DNA of 64,000 bases from Actinokineospora enzanensis DSM 44649. Lineage in GTDB: Bacteria > Actinomycetota > Actinomycetes > Mycobacteriales > Pseudonocardiaceae. Shown here in pieces: positions 25,778 to 36,111 of this stretch (positions are counted from its first letter, which is position 1; each line of letters begins with the position of its first letter). Where the stretch lies: NCBI RefSeq assembly GCF_000374445.1, contig NZ_KB894412.1, forward strand, positions 62,001 to 126,000, given 5' to 3'. The position numbers and the translations under genes were made by a program. A model generated the notes under the pieces. That model did no database searches. It was not told the origin of the DNA and was given only the letters and a program-made list of their open reading frames with translations.

Positions 25778-25807
25778 CGAGAGTTCCCCTTGCCTTGCCT
25801 GGTGGGA

Positions 25808-27001
25808 CTAGTTCTTCGGGATGCGCAGCCAGTCCTGCGCGGACAGCTCCCACTTGTTCGTGCCGGACATCAGCTTGATCGGCCAGCCCGCGGTGTTGTC
25901 GTGGTGCTTGTCGGCCTTGCCGAACACGTACGGGGTACCCACCATCGGGTCGGAGATGGGCTGCATCTCCTGCAGCGCCTTGGTCACCGACTCGCGCGTG
26001 ATGTCACCCTTGATGCCCTTGATGACCTGCAGGAAGTACTTGGCGGCCAGGTAGCCGCCCTGGCTGAACGAGGTCAGCGGGATGTTGTTCTTGGTCATCA
26101 GCTCCCGCCACTCCTTGTTCTGCGCGGCGTCGGCGTCGGTGAACGGGTAGAACTCGGCCGGGACGTAGATGCCCGCGCCCGCGTTGCTCACGGCCTTGGC
26201 GTAGTTCTCGCTGTAGACCGAGGTCAGCAGCAGCCAGGTGACGTCGTTCCAGCCCTGCGCGGCGGCGGCCTTCAACTGGCCGATGGAGTCCGGCTCGACC
26301 GGGTTGACCGTGATGGCCTTGCAGCCCGCGGCACGCGCCTTGACGATGTAGGACGTGTAGTCCGAGCCGCCGTAGGGGACGGTCGCGTCCATGTAGGTGA
26401 GCTTCTTGCCGGTGATCTTGGTCCACTCGTCGATCGCGGCCTGGTAGGAGGGCAGCGTGTTGCCCGCGATCTCCAGCAGCGCGCAGATGTTGTCCTGGTG
26501 CAGGACCTCGGAGCCGTAGAGCAGGGTCAGCGTCATGTCGTGGTACGGACCGACGTTGGCCGGGGAGATGTTCGGGCTGTTGAAGCAGGCCGGGTCGACG
26601 CCGATGCCGGACATCGACAGGATCTTCTCCTGCGCGTAGTACTTGTTGTTGATCTCGCACTCGATCAGGCTCGACGAGCCGACCAGCGCGACGGCGTTGT
26701 CCGAGCCGACGATCTCGCGGGCCGCGGCGGACGCGGCCGCCGGGTCGCCCTTGTCGTCGAGCGCCTTGTAGGAGATCTGGCGCCCGTTGACGCCGCCCGC
26801 GGCGTTGGCGGCGTCGAAGACCGCCTTGGCCGCGGCGGACGACTCGGGGAAGGTCGCCGCGCCGCTGAGCGCGTTGACCGAGCCGACGACGATCGGGCCG
26901 GTGGAGCCACCGCCGCTGCCGCCGTCGCCGTCCTTCGCACACCCGGCGGCGGCGAGTGTGACCGCGGCGGCCACGGCCACGCCACGCATGATCTTTCTCA
27001 T
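25808..27001 (-). CDS. Substrate-binding lipoprotein of the HAAT-type ABC importer (LivK-like)
   Basis: A 397-residue type I periplasmic-binding-fold protein. The signal ends in a lipobox (LAAAGC, Cys21), then a Gly/Ser linker (GDGGSGGGST) and the start of the mature fold PIVVGSVNALSGAATFPE. Proteins of this cluster bind branched-chain amino acids, but actinomycete members also bind other amino acids, amides, or aromatic or steroid-derived acids. No specific substrate can be read. ATG 27001 is the first gene of the operon; a palindrome lies about 155 bases upstream. Confidence 0.88.
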   Translation of the reverse strand: MRKIMRGVAVAAAVTLAAAGCAKDGDGGSGGGSTGPIVVGSVNALSGAATFPESSAAAKAVFDAANAAGGVNGRQISYKALDDKGDPAAASAAAREIVGSDNAVALVGSSSLIECEINNKYYAQEKILSMSGIGVDPACFNSPNISPANVGPYHDMTLTLLYGSEVLHQDNICALLEIAGNTLPSYQAAIDEWTKITGKKLTYMDATVPYGGSDYTSYIVKARAAGCKAITVNPVEPDSIGQLKAAAAQGWNDVTWLLLTSVYSENYAKAVSNAGAGIYVPAEFYPFTDADAAQNKEWRELMTKNNIPLTSFSQGGYLAAKYFLQVIKGIKGDITRESVTKALQEMQPISDPMVGTPYVFGKADKHHDNTAGWPIKLMSGTNKWELSAQDWLRIPKN

Positions 27002-27155
27002 AGCGGTCCCTGTCCTGGTTTCTCGGCTGCGGTCGCTTTCGCGCGCAGTGCACGGGATCTGTGAGGTGGAACGGAACCCTACGAGCGGGTATGGCGAGCG
27101 GCCTTGACTTTGCGGGCACGCGTGTTGTCTCGCCCCGCACAGGGTGCGACCTGCG

Positions 27156-27181
27156 TCACCTGTGCAGCCTCCCACAGGTGA
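27156..27181. promoter_or_regulatory. Inverted repeat TCACCTGTG-N8-CACAGGTGA upstream of livK
   Basis: Perfect nine-base arms (27156-27164 and 27173-27181). Size and symmetry fit a dimeric repressor operator (TetR- or GntR-like), 155 bases before livK. A short terminator-like hairpin is the alternative. Confidence 0.4.
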
Positions 27182-27204
27182 GGGCGACTCACCCGGCAAA
27201 CACG

Positions 27205-27246
27205 CGCGGCCGCTCCCGGACAGGGGCATGCCCGGGAGCGGCCGCG
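27205..27246 (-). terminator. Strong GC hairpin downstream of the SnoaL-like gene
   Basis: A 15-base-pair perfect stem (27205-27219 with 27232-27246) with a 12-base loop. It is 175 bases past the SnoaL-like stop and could also insulate livK. Confidence 0.55.
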
Positions 27247-27421
27247 TGCCGCGTTCGTCGGAAACCCTCACGTGATCAGCTATATCGCGTCACGTGGTGC
27301 TCCGACTCGCTTTTTTCGGACTTCGGCCCCGACGGGCCGGTACTTTCCCGAAACCACAGCAGTTTCGGAAGAGCGAAACGATGCCGATTCGATAACTACT
27401 TCGACGGCACCGGTGGATCGA

Positions 27422-27808
27422 CTAGTCGATCGCGGCGACGACCGGTGCGGAGTCGACGATCTGCTCGAAGCTCACGCAGGTGTCGCCGTCGAACTTCCAC
27501 ACGTGCGCGACGCGCGCGGTGAACGCACGGCCGGACTTCTTGTTGGTGGCCGCGTACTCGCCGAGGCCGACGACGGTCTGGCCGCCGTCGACCAGCTCGG
27601 CGAGGGTGAAGGTGTAGCCGTCCCAGTCCCGGCCGATCGCCTCGAACACGTTGGCGCGCACCTCGTCCGGACCGGTGTAGGTACCGGCGTAGGGGAAGCC
27701 CGCGGCCTCGGTCCAGGTCGTGTTCGCGGTGATCGGGGCGAGCATGCCTGCAAGGTCGCCGCGGTCGCTGGCCGCGTAGTGCGCGGCCACGATGTCCACA
27801 CTGGACAA
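27422..27808 (-). CDS. SnoaL/NTF2-like protein
   Basis: A 128-residue single-domain cone-shaped fold of the NTF2/SnoaL superfamily (AHYAASDRGDLAGMLAPITA, then WTEAAGFPYAGTYTGPDEV and a final HVWKFDGDTCVSFEQIVD). Members are small cyclases, isomerases, hydrolases or binding proteins; polar residues Asp and Trp line the pocket. The TTG at 27808 is taken as start because AGGAG lies six bases before it on this strand. It follows the MoaF-like gene by 36 bases on the same strand and likely shares its mRNA. Confidence 0.8.
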   Translation of the reverse strand: MSSVDIVAAHYAASDRGDLAGMLAPITANTTWTEAAGFPYAGTYTGPDEVRANVFEAIGRDWDGYTFTLAELVDGGQTVVGLGEYAATNKKSGRAFTARVAHVWKFDGDTCVSFEQIVDSAPVVAAID

Positions 27809-27844
27809 AGTTGTCTCCTGGTTTGGTTGTGCCGGACCGGTCGG

Positions 27845-28612
27845 CTAGACCGGCTGGACGTCGGGGTAGGTGACCGAGCCGAGCGGGTACACGTGGCCGC
27901 CCGCGGTGGAGTGCTCGGACTGTCCCTCGCCGTTGAGGCCGAGGAAGATACCGGTGGTGCGCAGCGCGATCCCGAGGTCGTGCAGCCAGACGCTGGCCAC
28001 GGCGATGCGGAACTCGCGGAAGCAGAACAGGTAGAGACCGTCGGCGAACTTCCACACCGTCGACAGGTCCATGTCGCCGTGCCCGCGCTGCACGCCCTCC
28101 AGGCACTGCCACGCGTACCGCTGCGAGGACACGTACACGTGCTCGTAGAGGTGGTCGGGGCTGTAGCGGTAGAGGTTGCGGCGGCCGATGAGGTCGCGGG
28201 ACGGGCCGGGGGCCTCGCCGGTGGGCTCGCCGCCGTTGGTGGTGCCGGTCCAGAAGGTCTGCTGCACCTGCGGGGTGCCCTCCACCGCCTCCTTGCCGAT
28301 CACCGACAGCACACCGAGCGCGCGGTGCGTGGTGGTGGAGAAGACCAGGGTGAGCGCCTCGCCCTCGACGCTGGTCAGCGGCAGGTTGACGAAGAAGACG
28401 TCGTCCCGCACGGCGATGGCGTCGTAGGGGTCCCGGACGCCGTTGCAGGTGACATGGGTGGCGTCCACGAACCGCAGATCGAGCACCGGCCCGTCGTCGA
28501 GGGCGACGACGAGCTCACGGCCGGTCAGGTCGGCTTGGGGCAGGCGGTAGGTGGCGATACCCGCGGCGAACTCGTCGTAGGTGCGCCACTCGTCCTCGGG
28601 AGGAGTCGACAT
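27845..28612 (-). CDS. MoaF-family protein, copy 1
   Basis: A 255-residue protein of the MoaF family (a calycin-like double beta-barrel, named after a gene next to molybdenum-cofactor genes in Klebsiella; true function unknown). Recognised by the N-terminal TGRELVVALDDGPVLDLRF, the linker SRDLIGRRNLYRYS and the C-terminal HVYVSSQRYAWQCLEG and FREFRIAVASVWLHD. The paralogue at 29999-30787 shares these motifs (IGRR, YEHVY, WQCL, WRE). It is likely to bind a small acidic ligand. Operon with the SnoaL-like gene. Confidence 0.8.
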   Translation of the reverse strand: MSTPPEDEWRTYDEFAAGIATYRLPQADLTGRELVVALDDGPVLDLRFVDATHVTCNGVRDPYDAIAVRDDVFFVNLPLTSVEGEALTLVFSTTTHRALGVLSVIGKEAVEGTPQVQQTFWTGTTNGGEPTGEAPGPSRDLIGRRNLYRYSPDHLYEHVYVSSQRYAWQCLEGVQRGHGDMDLSTVWKFADGLYLFCFREFRIAVASVWLHDLGIALRTTGIFLGLNGEGQSEHSTAGGHVYPLGSVTYPDVQPV

Positions 28613-28757
28613 GGGCCCATCGTGCGAGCCTGCCGCCGGGTCGGCCAGCCGGGCCGTTCGGGCCGGGCGCTGGCAGGCAACAGGTGGTCGCTCGGGGTCA
28701 ACTCGCCCGTTCGGTCACGATGTGGTAACTGTGCCAACGGGACGGAGGTGGGTCCGG

Positions 28758-29114
28758 ATGGAGCCGGAACGGCGCAGGTGGCGCAGGGTGGTGCTGATCA
28801 ACGCCATTCTCGGCTACCTGGCGATCCTGCCGCTGGGCATCGTCGTGCTGACCTTGCGCGGAACGGTGTTCGCGGACCCGGGCCGGGTCCGGCCGGACGC
28901 CGGGGCGGACAGTTCGGCGGGCGGCAACGTGACCGTGGGACTGGTCATGGCGTGCGCGGTGATCGCGGCGTTCACCCTGGTGAACCGGTATGTGCGCTAC
29001 TCGTCCGGGCTGCGCGGGCCGCGGTTCTGGCTGGTGAGCGCGGCAGTGGCGGTGTTGCCGTTCACCGCCGCGCTGCTGTGGCCGGGCAGGTGGGCCGACC
29101 CCCTGACATGGTGA
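28758..29114 (+). CDS. Small three-helix membrane protein of unknown function
   Basis: A 118-residue protein beginning MEPERRRWRRVVLIN with three hydrophobic segments (about 12-32, 57-75 and 88-106) and positive charges at the N-terminus, so the head is probably cytosolic. ATG 28758 follows GGAGG. I recognise no family. It is convergent with the SDR gene, whose stop is two bases away, and divergent from the first MoaF gene. Confidence 0.65.
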   Translation: MEPERRRWRRVVLINAILGYLAILPLGIVVLTLRGTVFADPGRVRPDAGADSSAGGNVTVGLVMACAVIAAFTLVNRYVRYSSGLRGPRFWLVSAAVAVLPFTAALLWPGRWADPLTW

Positions 29115-29116
29115 CC

Positions 29117-29854
29117 TCAGGCGGGGAAACCCGATCGCGCCGAGTAGCCGAAGTCGGTGAGCAGGGCCTGGCCGTTGACCGCGCGGGCCGGCGGCGAGGC
29201 CAGGTAGAGCACGTGCCCGGCCACCTCGTCGGCCGTCTGCACCGGGAAGTCCGCCTGGTCGAGCGCGGCGTCGCCGAGATCGCCGCGGGCCATCGGGGTG
29301 TCCACAATGGAAGGACAGACGCAGTTCACCCGAACGCGGTCGAACTCCACCGCCAGCGCCCGGGTCAGCGCCACGACCGCCCCCTTGGACGCGCAGTACG
29401 GGACCATGCCGGGCGCGGACACGAACGCGGAGTCGCTGGCCAGCAGGACGATCGCGCCGCCGTCGGACAGGTGCGGGTAGGTGAGCTTGGCCAGCAGCAG
29501 CTGCCCGGTCACGTTCACCGCGAGCACCGCCGCGATGTCCGCCGCCGACGTCTCCACCAGCGGCGTGCCGACCGGGCCGGAGATGCCCGCGCAGCCCACG
29601 ACCACGTCGAGACCGCCGAGGTGCGACACCGCCTCGGCCACGGCGGCACCAAGGTCGGCCTCGTCGGTCACGTCCGCGCGCACGGTGTGGATGGCGGGGA
29701 TGGCGGGGAGGGCGTGGATGTCTGTCGAGCCGACCGAACGGTCCAGTGCCACCACCCGGGCACCCTCCGCCGCGAACGCCCGCGCGCACGCCAGCCCGAT
29801 ACCCGAGGCACCACCGGTGACCAGCACGTTCTTGCCTGTGAGCGACAGCTGCAT
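29117..29854 (-). CDS. Short-chain dehydrogenase/reductase
   Basis: A 245-residue classical SDR. TGGASGIG (cofactor), NVLVTGG start, CAGI (NNAG position, first Asn replaced by Cys), the catalytic Ser in LLASDSAF and YCASK are all present. ALDRS after the second strand points to NAD. It oxidises or reduces an alcohol/ketone. It is divergent from the second MoaF gene across 144 bases, which suggests a shared role. Confidence 0.88.
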   Translation of the reverse strand: MQLSLTGKNVLVTGGASGIGLACARAFAAEGARVVALDRSVGSTDIHALPAIPAIHTVRADVTDEADLGAAVAEAVSHLGGLDVVVGCAGISGPVGTPLVETSAADIAAVLAVNVTGQLLLAKLTYPHLSDGGAIVLLASDSAFVSAPGMVPYCASKGAVVALTRALAVEFDRVRVNCVCPSIVDTPMARGDLGDAALDQADFPVQTADEVAGHVLYLASPPARAVNGQALLTDFGYSARSGFPA

Positions 29855-29998
29855 GAGGTCATCCTGCGCTGGCGCGCGCGCCGCCGTGTTGGCAGCCAAC
29901 GCACCGTCCTTGTCCGGAACCGCACGGCGCCGGGCCGCCCGTTCCACCGCGCACCGTCGTCCCGCGAGACTGCCGGCACGCCCAGAAAGGAATGCCTC

Positions 29999-30787
29999 AT
30001 GACCGAGACCGCGTTGACCCTGTCGGACACCTCGACCTGGCTGCCGCTGGACGGCCTGGCCCCCGGTTTCGACGCGAACAAGGCCCCCACGGTCGGCGAC
30101 CTGCACGGGCGCGAGGTGGTGCTGGAGGGCCCGGACGGCCCGCTGCTCACCGCCCGCTTCGCGGGCAACCGGGTCGAGTGGGACGGCGGCTCCGACGCCT
30201 GCGAGACCTTCCTGGTGGACGACGACCTCTACTACACCCAGTTCCACCCGGAGTCGCGTCCGAACCAGGCGCTGTCGCTGTTCCTCGACCTGCGCAACGG
30301 CCGCGCCCTCCTGGTCACCACCATCATCGGCGAGGACGGCACCCCGCGTGTCACCCAGCGCTTCGAGCCCGCCACCCTCCGCGACGCGGACGTGTTCGGC
30401 GACGCCCCGGCCCCGTCCCGCGCCCTCATCGGCCGCCGGGCGATGTGGGTGTACAGCGAGCAGCACGCCTACGAGCACGTGTACCTGAGCCCGCACTGGT
30501 ACACCTGGCAGTGCCTGGCGGGCCCGGAGAAGGGCCTGGCCGACACCGACGAGAACTCGGTGTGGCAGCTGCGCCCCGGCATCTACGTGTTCACCTGGCG
30601 CGAGAAGGTCATCCACTGCGCCTCGGTGACCGTCGCCGACCACCGCGACATCCACCGCCTCCGCTCGCACGGCGTCCTCTTCGGCCTGAACGAGTCCGGC
30701 GACGGCTCCACCCACTTCACCTTCGGCGCGCACGGCCGTCTCCTCAGCAACACCGTCCACCCCGAGGAGTACGACCCGGCGCTCTGA
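29999..30787 (+). CDS. MoaF-family protein, copy 2
   Basis: A 262-residue MoaF-like protein with the same double-barrel marks as copy 1: HGREVVLEGPDGPLLTARF, SRALIGRRAMWVYS, YEHVYLSPHWYTWQCLAG and WREKVIHCASVTVADH. Copies on both sides of a reductase and a membrane protein suggest an old duplication that later took separate strands. ATG 29999 follows AGAAAGGA. It ends in a terminator with a U-tract. In some actinomycetes MoaF-like genes sit in catabolic or natural-product clusters; the ligand is not known. Confidence 0.82.
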   Translation: MTETALTLSDTSTWLPLDGLAPGFDANKAPTVGDLHGREVVLEGPDGPLLTARFAGNRVEWDGGSDACETFLVDDDLYYTQFHPESRPNQALSLFLDLRNGRALLVTTIIGEDGTPRVTQRFEPATLRDADVFGDAPAPSRALIGRRAMWVYSEQHAYEHVYLSPHWYTWQCLAGPEKGLADTDENSVWQLRPGIYVFTWREKVIHCASVTVADHRDIHRLRSHGVLFGLNESGDGSTHFTFGAHGRLLSNTVHPEEYDPAL

Positions 30788-30801
30788 CCGAGCCCCGCAC
30801 C

Positions 30802-30836
30802 CCGGCCCTCTCGCCCACCACGGGCGAGGGGGCCGG
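30802..30836 (+). terminator. Terminator after the second MoaF gene
   Basis: A 15-base-pair stem with one mismatch (30802-30816 with 30822-30836), ACCAC loop, followed by TCTCGTTTT. Confidence 0.8.
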
Positions 30837-30949
30837 TCTCGTTTTCGCCACCCGGGCGCCCCGGTGCGGACCGATCAGGATTGGAGAAGCGCGGTTCCGT
30901 ACCCGGCTCCTACTGTCATGGGCACAGGAACGACAACCCGGGAGCGACA

Positions 30950-31291
30950 ATGACCAACCAGGGCATCCAGACCGTGCTGCACCCCGTCACCGACATCGAG
31001 AAGGCCAAGCCCGTCTACACCGCGCTGCTCGGCGTGGAGCCCACGGCCGACAGCCCCTACTACGTCGGCTACGAGGTCGCGGGCCAGCAGATCGGCCTCG
31101 TCCCCAACAGCGGCATGACCTCCCCCGTCGCGCACTGGCACGTCACGGACATCAAGGCCAGGCTCGCCGAGGTCACCGCGGCGGGCGGCACCGTCAAGGA
31201 CGAGCCCCGCGACGTCGGCAACGGCCGCCTGGTCGCCACCGTGACCGACCCCGACGGCAACGTGCTGGGCCTCATCCAAGACCAGGCTTGA
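30950..31291 (+). CDS. VOC-family (glyoxalase/bleomycin-resistance-like) protein
   Basis: A 113-residue single VOC protein (two beta-alpha-beta-beta-beta modules): TVLHPVTDIEKAKPVYTALL then GVEPTADSP, HWHVTDIKARLAE and VTDPDGNVLGLIQ. The metal-ligand places His/Glu are only partly conserved, so it may be a binding protein and not an enzyme. The start ATG 30950 has GGAG five bases upstream. Stand-alone transcript, ended by its own hairpin. Confidence 0.85.
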   Translation: MTNQGIQTVLHPVTDIEKAKPVYTALLGVEPTADSPYYVGYEVAGQQIGLVPNSGMTSPVAHWHVTDIKARLAEVTAAGGTVKDEPRDVGNGRLVATVTDPDGNVLGLIQDQA

Positions 31292-31302
31292 TCCGGCCGC
31301 GC

Positions 31303-31330
31303 CCCCGCTCCCGCGGGCACGGGAGCGGGG
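31303..31330 (+). terminator. Hairpin terminator after the VOC gene
   Basis: A perfect 11-base-pair stem (31303-31313 with 31320-31330) with a six-base loop, 12 bases after the stop. Confidence 0.75.
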
Positions 31331-31387
31331 CGGTCGCTCGATCGGGTGGACAACCGGATCGGGTGGCGAGTGGATCGTCGGACCGCC

Positions 31388-31396
31388 TGTGGACAA
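31388..31396 (-). promoter_or_regulatory. Single DnaA box (TTGTCCACA on the minus strand) before the UvrA-like gene
   Basis: TGTGGACAA is a perfect reverse copy of the high-GC actinomycete DnaA box. It lies 75 bases before the UvrA-like start and could link that gene to replication stress, or be a chance hit. Confidence 0.35.
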
Positions 31397-31470
31397 GTCC
31401 GGGCGGGGCGGAGCGGACCGGAAGTACCCTCGAAGCCGGTCGGGTGATCGGCGGGCAAATGGAGATCAGG

Positions 31471-33888
<2,418 letters not shown>

Positions 33889-33943
33889 CGGCTTCCGGAA
33901 AGACTTTGTGCGATCCCCTCGGGCGGACTGACGGGAAAGCAAA

Positions 33944-33970
33944 GAGGGGCCCGGCACAGCCGGGCCCCTC
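33944..33970. terminator. Bidirectional terminator between the UvrA-like and GMC genes
   Basis: A perfect 12-base-pair stem (33944-33955 with 33959-33970) and ACA loop between two convergent stops (33888 and 33977). Confidence 0.8.
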
Positions 33971-33976
33971 AAGCCA

Positions 33977-35425
33977 TCAAGACGTCATGAACGAAGCAGC
34001 CTGCTCCCCGATCAACGCAGCAGGCGCATTGGTATTCCCCGAAATAACCACCGGCATCACCGAAGCATCAGCAACCCGCAACCCACTCAACCCATGCGCC
34101 ACCAGGTCAGCCCCCACCACCGACAGGGAATCATCCCCCATCTTACAAGTCCCCACCTGGTGGTGATAGGTAATAGCCGTCCGCCGGACATAATCCTCAA
34201 CCGATGCACCAGGCTCCGGGTACAACTCCCGAGCCCCCCACTCCTCAGCCAACGCAGGCGCCGCCCCCAACCGCCGACACTGCTCCACCGAGGCCACCAG
34301 GCTCTCGAAGTCGGCGGGGTCAGCCAAAGCGGCCAGATCAATCAACGGCTCATCGCGCGGATCCCCGCTGACGACCCGAAGCGACCCACGACTACGCGGC
34401 GAGATCATCCCCGCCATCAACGTGAACCCAGTGGCAGGCCCGGTCATCCACGGTTCGTACATCGGCACACTGAAGTGGATCGGCTGAGTGTCCGGCACCG
34501 GCAACCCCGGCTTACTCCGCCAGAACAGATGCGTCTGCGTCACCGACCGCCCGGACCGAGGCGGCTCCACCTCCCGCCGGTCCGTCGCGAAGATCACCGG
34601 GGACAGCAGGTGGTCGTGCAGGTTCTGCCCGACCCCGGGCATGTCCAGCACAACGTCAATCCCCGCGGCGGCCAGATCGGCAGCGGGCCCGACCCCGCTC
34701 CGCAGCAGGATCGCGGGCGAGGCCAGCGCACCCGCGGCAAGGACCACCTGATCGGCGTACAGGTTCTCCACCACGCCATCACGTTCCACCGCCACACCGA
34801 CCACGCGAGTGCCCTCGAACAGCAGTCGGTGGACCAGCGCGCCCGTGTGCACGGTCAGGTTGGGCGAGCCCAGCACCGGCTTCACGTACGCGATCCACGT
34901 GTTCACCCGACGCCCATCACGGGCAGTGATCTGCTCGATCGACACGCCGTCGAGCGTGTCGCCGTTGTAGTTCGGGTTGAGCTCGATGCCGATCTGCTGG
35001 GCCGCGTCCAGGATGGACTGCTGGATCGGGTGCAGCGGCTCGTTGGCCTCGACCGGCAGCAGGTCCTTCTCGATGCGCTCGTACACCGGCAGCACGTCCG
35101 CCCAGGACCAGCCGGGCACGCCCCAGCCGTCGTAGTCGTAGGCGGCGCCGCGGACCCAGATCATCGCGTTGAGCGAGTGCGAGCCGCCGAGGACCTTGCC
35201 GCGGGGCAGGTGCAGGCGGCGGTCGGCGGCGTGCGGCTGGGGGACGGTGTAGTGGTCCCAGTCCTCCGGGCCGTGCCACAGCTCGCCCGCCCGGGACGGG
35301 TCGTGGATGGCCGGGTTGGTGTCCTCGCCACCGGCCTCCAGGAGCGTGACCCGGGCCCCGGCGTCCACCAGCCGCCTGGTCAGGACCGATCCCGCCGTGC
35401 CTGCTCCGACCACGATGACGTCCAT
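33977..35425 (-). CDS. GMC-family FAD oxidoreductase (choline-dehydrogenase-like)
   Basis: A 482-residue flavoprotein. The FAD Rossmann motif is VIVVGAGTAGSVLTRRL, the GMC signatures are PRGKVLGGSHSLNAMIWVRG (PROSITE-like motif 1) and GALASPAILLRSGVGP (motif 2), and the active-site region has HHQVGTCKMG and NTNAPAAL near the C-terminus. It oxidises an alcohol, choline-like, with FAD. The first 380 or so codons are in the usual GC-rich style, while the 3' end (33990-34600) uses more A/T-ending codons than its neighbours. ATG 35425 follows AGGCGCA weakly. Monocistronic. Confidence 0.9.
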   Translation of the reverse strand: MDVIVVGAGTAGSVLTRRLVDAGARVTLLEAGGEDTNPAIHDPSRAGELWHGPEDWDHYTVPQPHAADRRLHLPRGKVLGGSHSLNAMIWVRGAAYDYDGWGVPGWSWADVLPVYERIEKDLLPVEANEPLHPIQQSILDAAQQIGIELNPNYNGDTLDGVSIEQITARDGRRVNTWIAYVKPVLGSPNLTVHTGALVHRLLFEGTRVVGVAVERDGVVENLYADQVVLAAGALASPAILLRSGVGPAADLAAAGIDVVLDMPGVGQNLHDHLLSPVIFATDRREVEPPRSGRSVTQTHLFWRSKPGLPVPDTQPIHFSVPMYEPWMTGPATGFTLMAGMISPRSRGSLRVVSGDPRDEPLIDLAALADPADFESLVASVEQCRRLGAAPALAEEWGARELYPEPGASVEDYVRRTAITYHHQVGTCKMGDDSLSVVGADLVAHGLSGLRVADASVMPVVISGNTNAPAALIGEQAASFMTS

Positions 35426-35568
35426 TGCGCCTGCCTTCCCGTGTGCTTGGCCACAGCTTGACCCGACTCCGGGCGGTCGGCCTCCCCTGGCGGGCGATTC
35501 CTTCACCAAGGGACAACATTCGTGCCGCGCGGGTCAAGGGCGAAACGGTCACACAGCGTGACGAGTTC

Positions 35569-35964
35569 CTAGTCGACCTGGCCGTCCAGGTACACCCACC
35601 GACCGCCATCGCGGGTGAACCGGCTGCGTTCGTGCAGTACGCCGGGGTGCCCGCGGTGGCCGTCGTGGGCACTGTGGCGGTAGTGGGCGTTGAACTCCAC
35701 CGTGCCGTTCGCGTGCAGGAGGCCGCCGCCGGTGGTCTCGACGATCTCCAGCCGGACCCAGCGCTGGTCGGGGTCGAGCACGAGTTCCCCCGGTCGGGTG
35801 TCCGGGTGCCAGCTGCGCAGCAGGTAGTCGACGTCGCCGAGGGCGAACGCGCTGTAACGGGAGCGCATCAGGGCCTCGGCGGTGGGCGCCGGGGTGCCCG
35901 CGTGCGCGCGGCCGCAGCAGTCGTCGTAGGGCAGGCCGGTTCCACAGGGGCAGCGCTCGGGCAC
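35569..35964 (-). CDS. YchJ-like SEC-C motif protein (UPF0225)
   Basis: A 131-residue protein with the YchJ pattern: CPCGTGLPYDDCCG, then HAGTPAPTAEALMRSRYSAF, then the NTF2-like barrel with WHPDTRP and a final DGGRWVYLDGQ. The Cys/His knuckle binds zinc as in SEC-C; biochemical role unknown. Start GTG 35964 puts the cysteine motif four residues from the N-terminus, as in the family; a GTG at 35988 would add eight residues. Confidence 0.87.
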   Translation of the reverse strand: MPERCPCGTGLPYDDCCGRAHAGTPAPTAEALMRSRYSAFALGDVDYLLRSWHPDTRPGELVLDPDQRWVRLEIVETTGGGLLHANGTVEFNAHYRHSAHDGHRGHPGVLHERSRFTRDGGRWVYLDGQVD

Positions 35965-36111
35965 CCGACCAGTATCCCCATCGGCCACTGTGGACCCCCG
36001 GGTGGGCGCGCATGCGACCACGGGATGACAAATGGTCCAGACCTTGGTGGGAGTCCCGGCGAGGTCCCGACCCCTTAGAAACGGAGGCGCACCCGAGGAA
36101 GAGGGGAAGAC

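Larger units (their letters stand above)
27002..27421. other. 420-base region between livK and the SnoaL-like gene
   Basis: No gene is supported. It holds the livK promoter area with a 9-base inverted repeat (27156-27181) and a 15-base-pair hairpin (27205-27246) that may end transcription arriving from the SnoaL/MoaF side. The part 27290-27415 is less GC-rich but shows nothing I can name. Confidence 0.6.
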
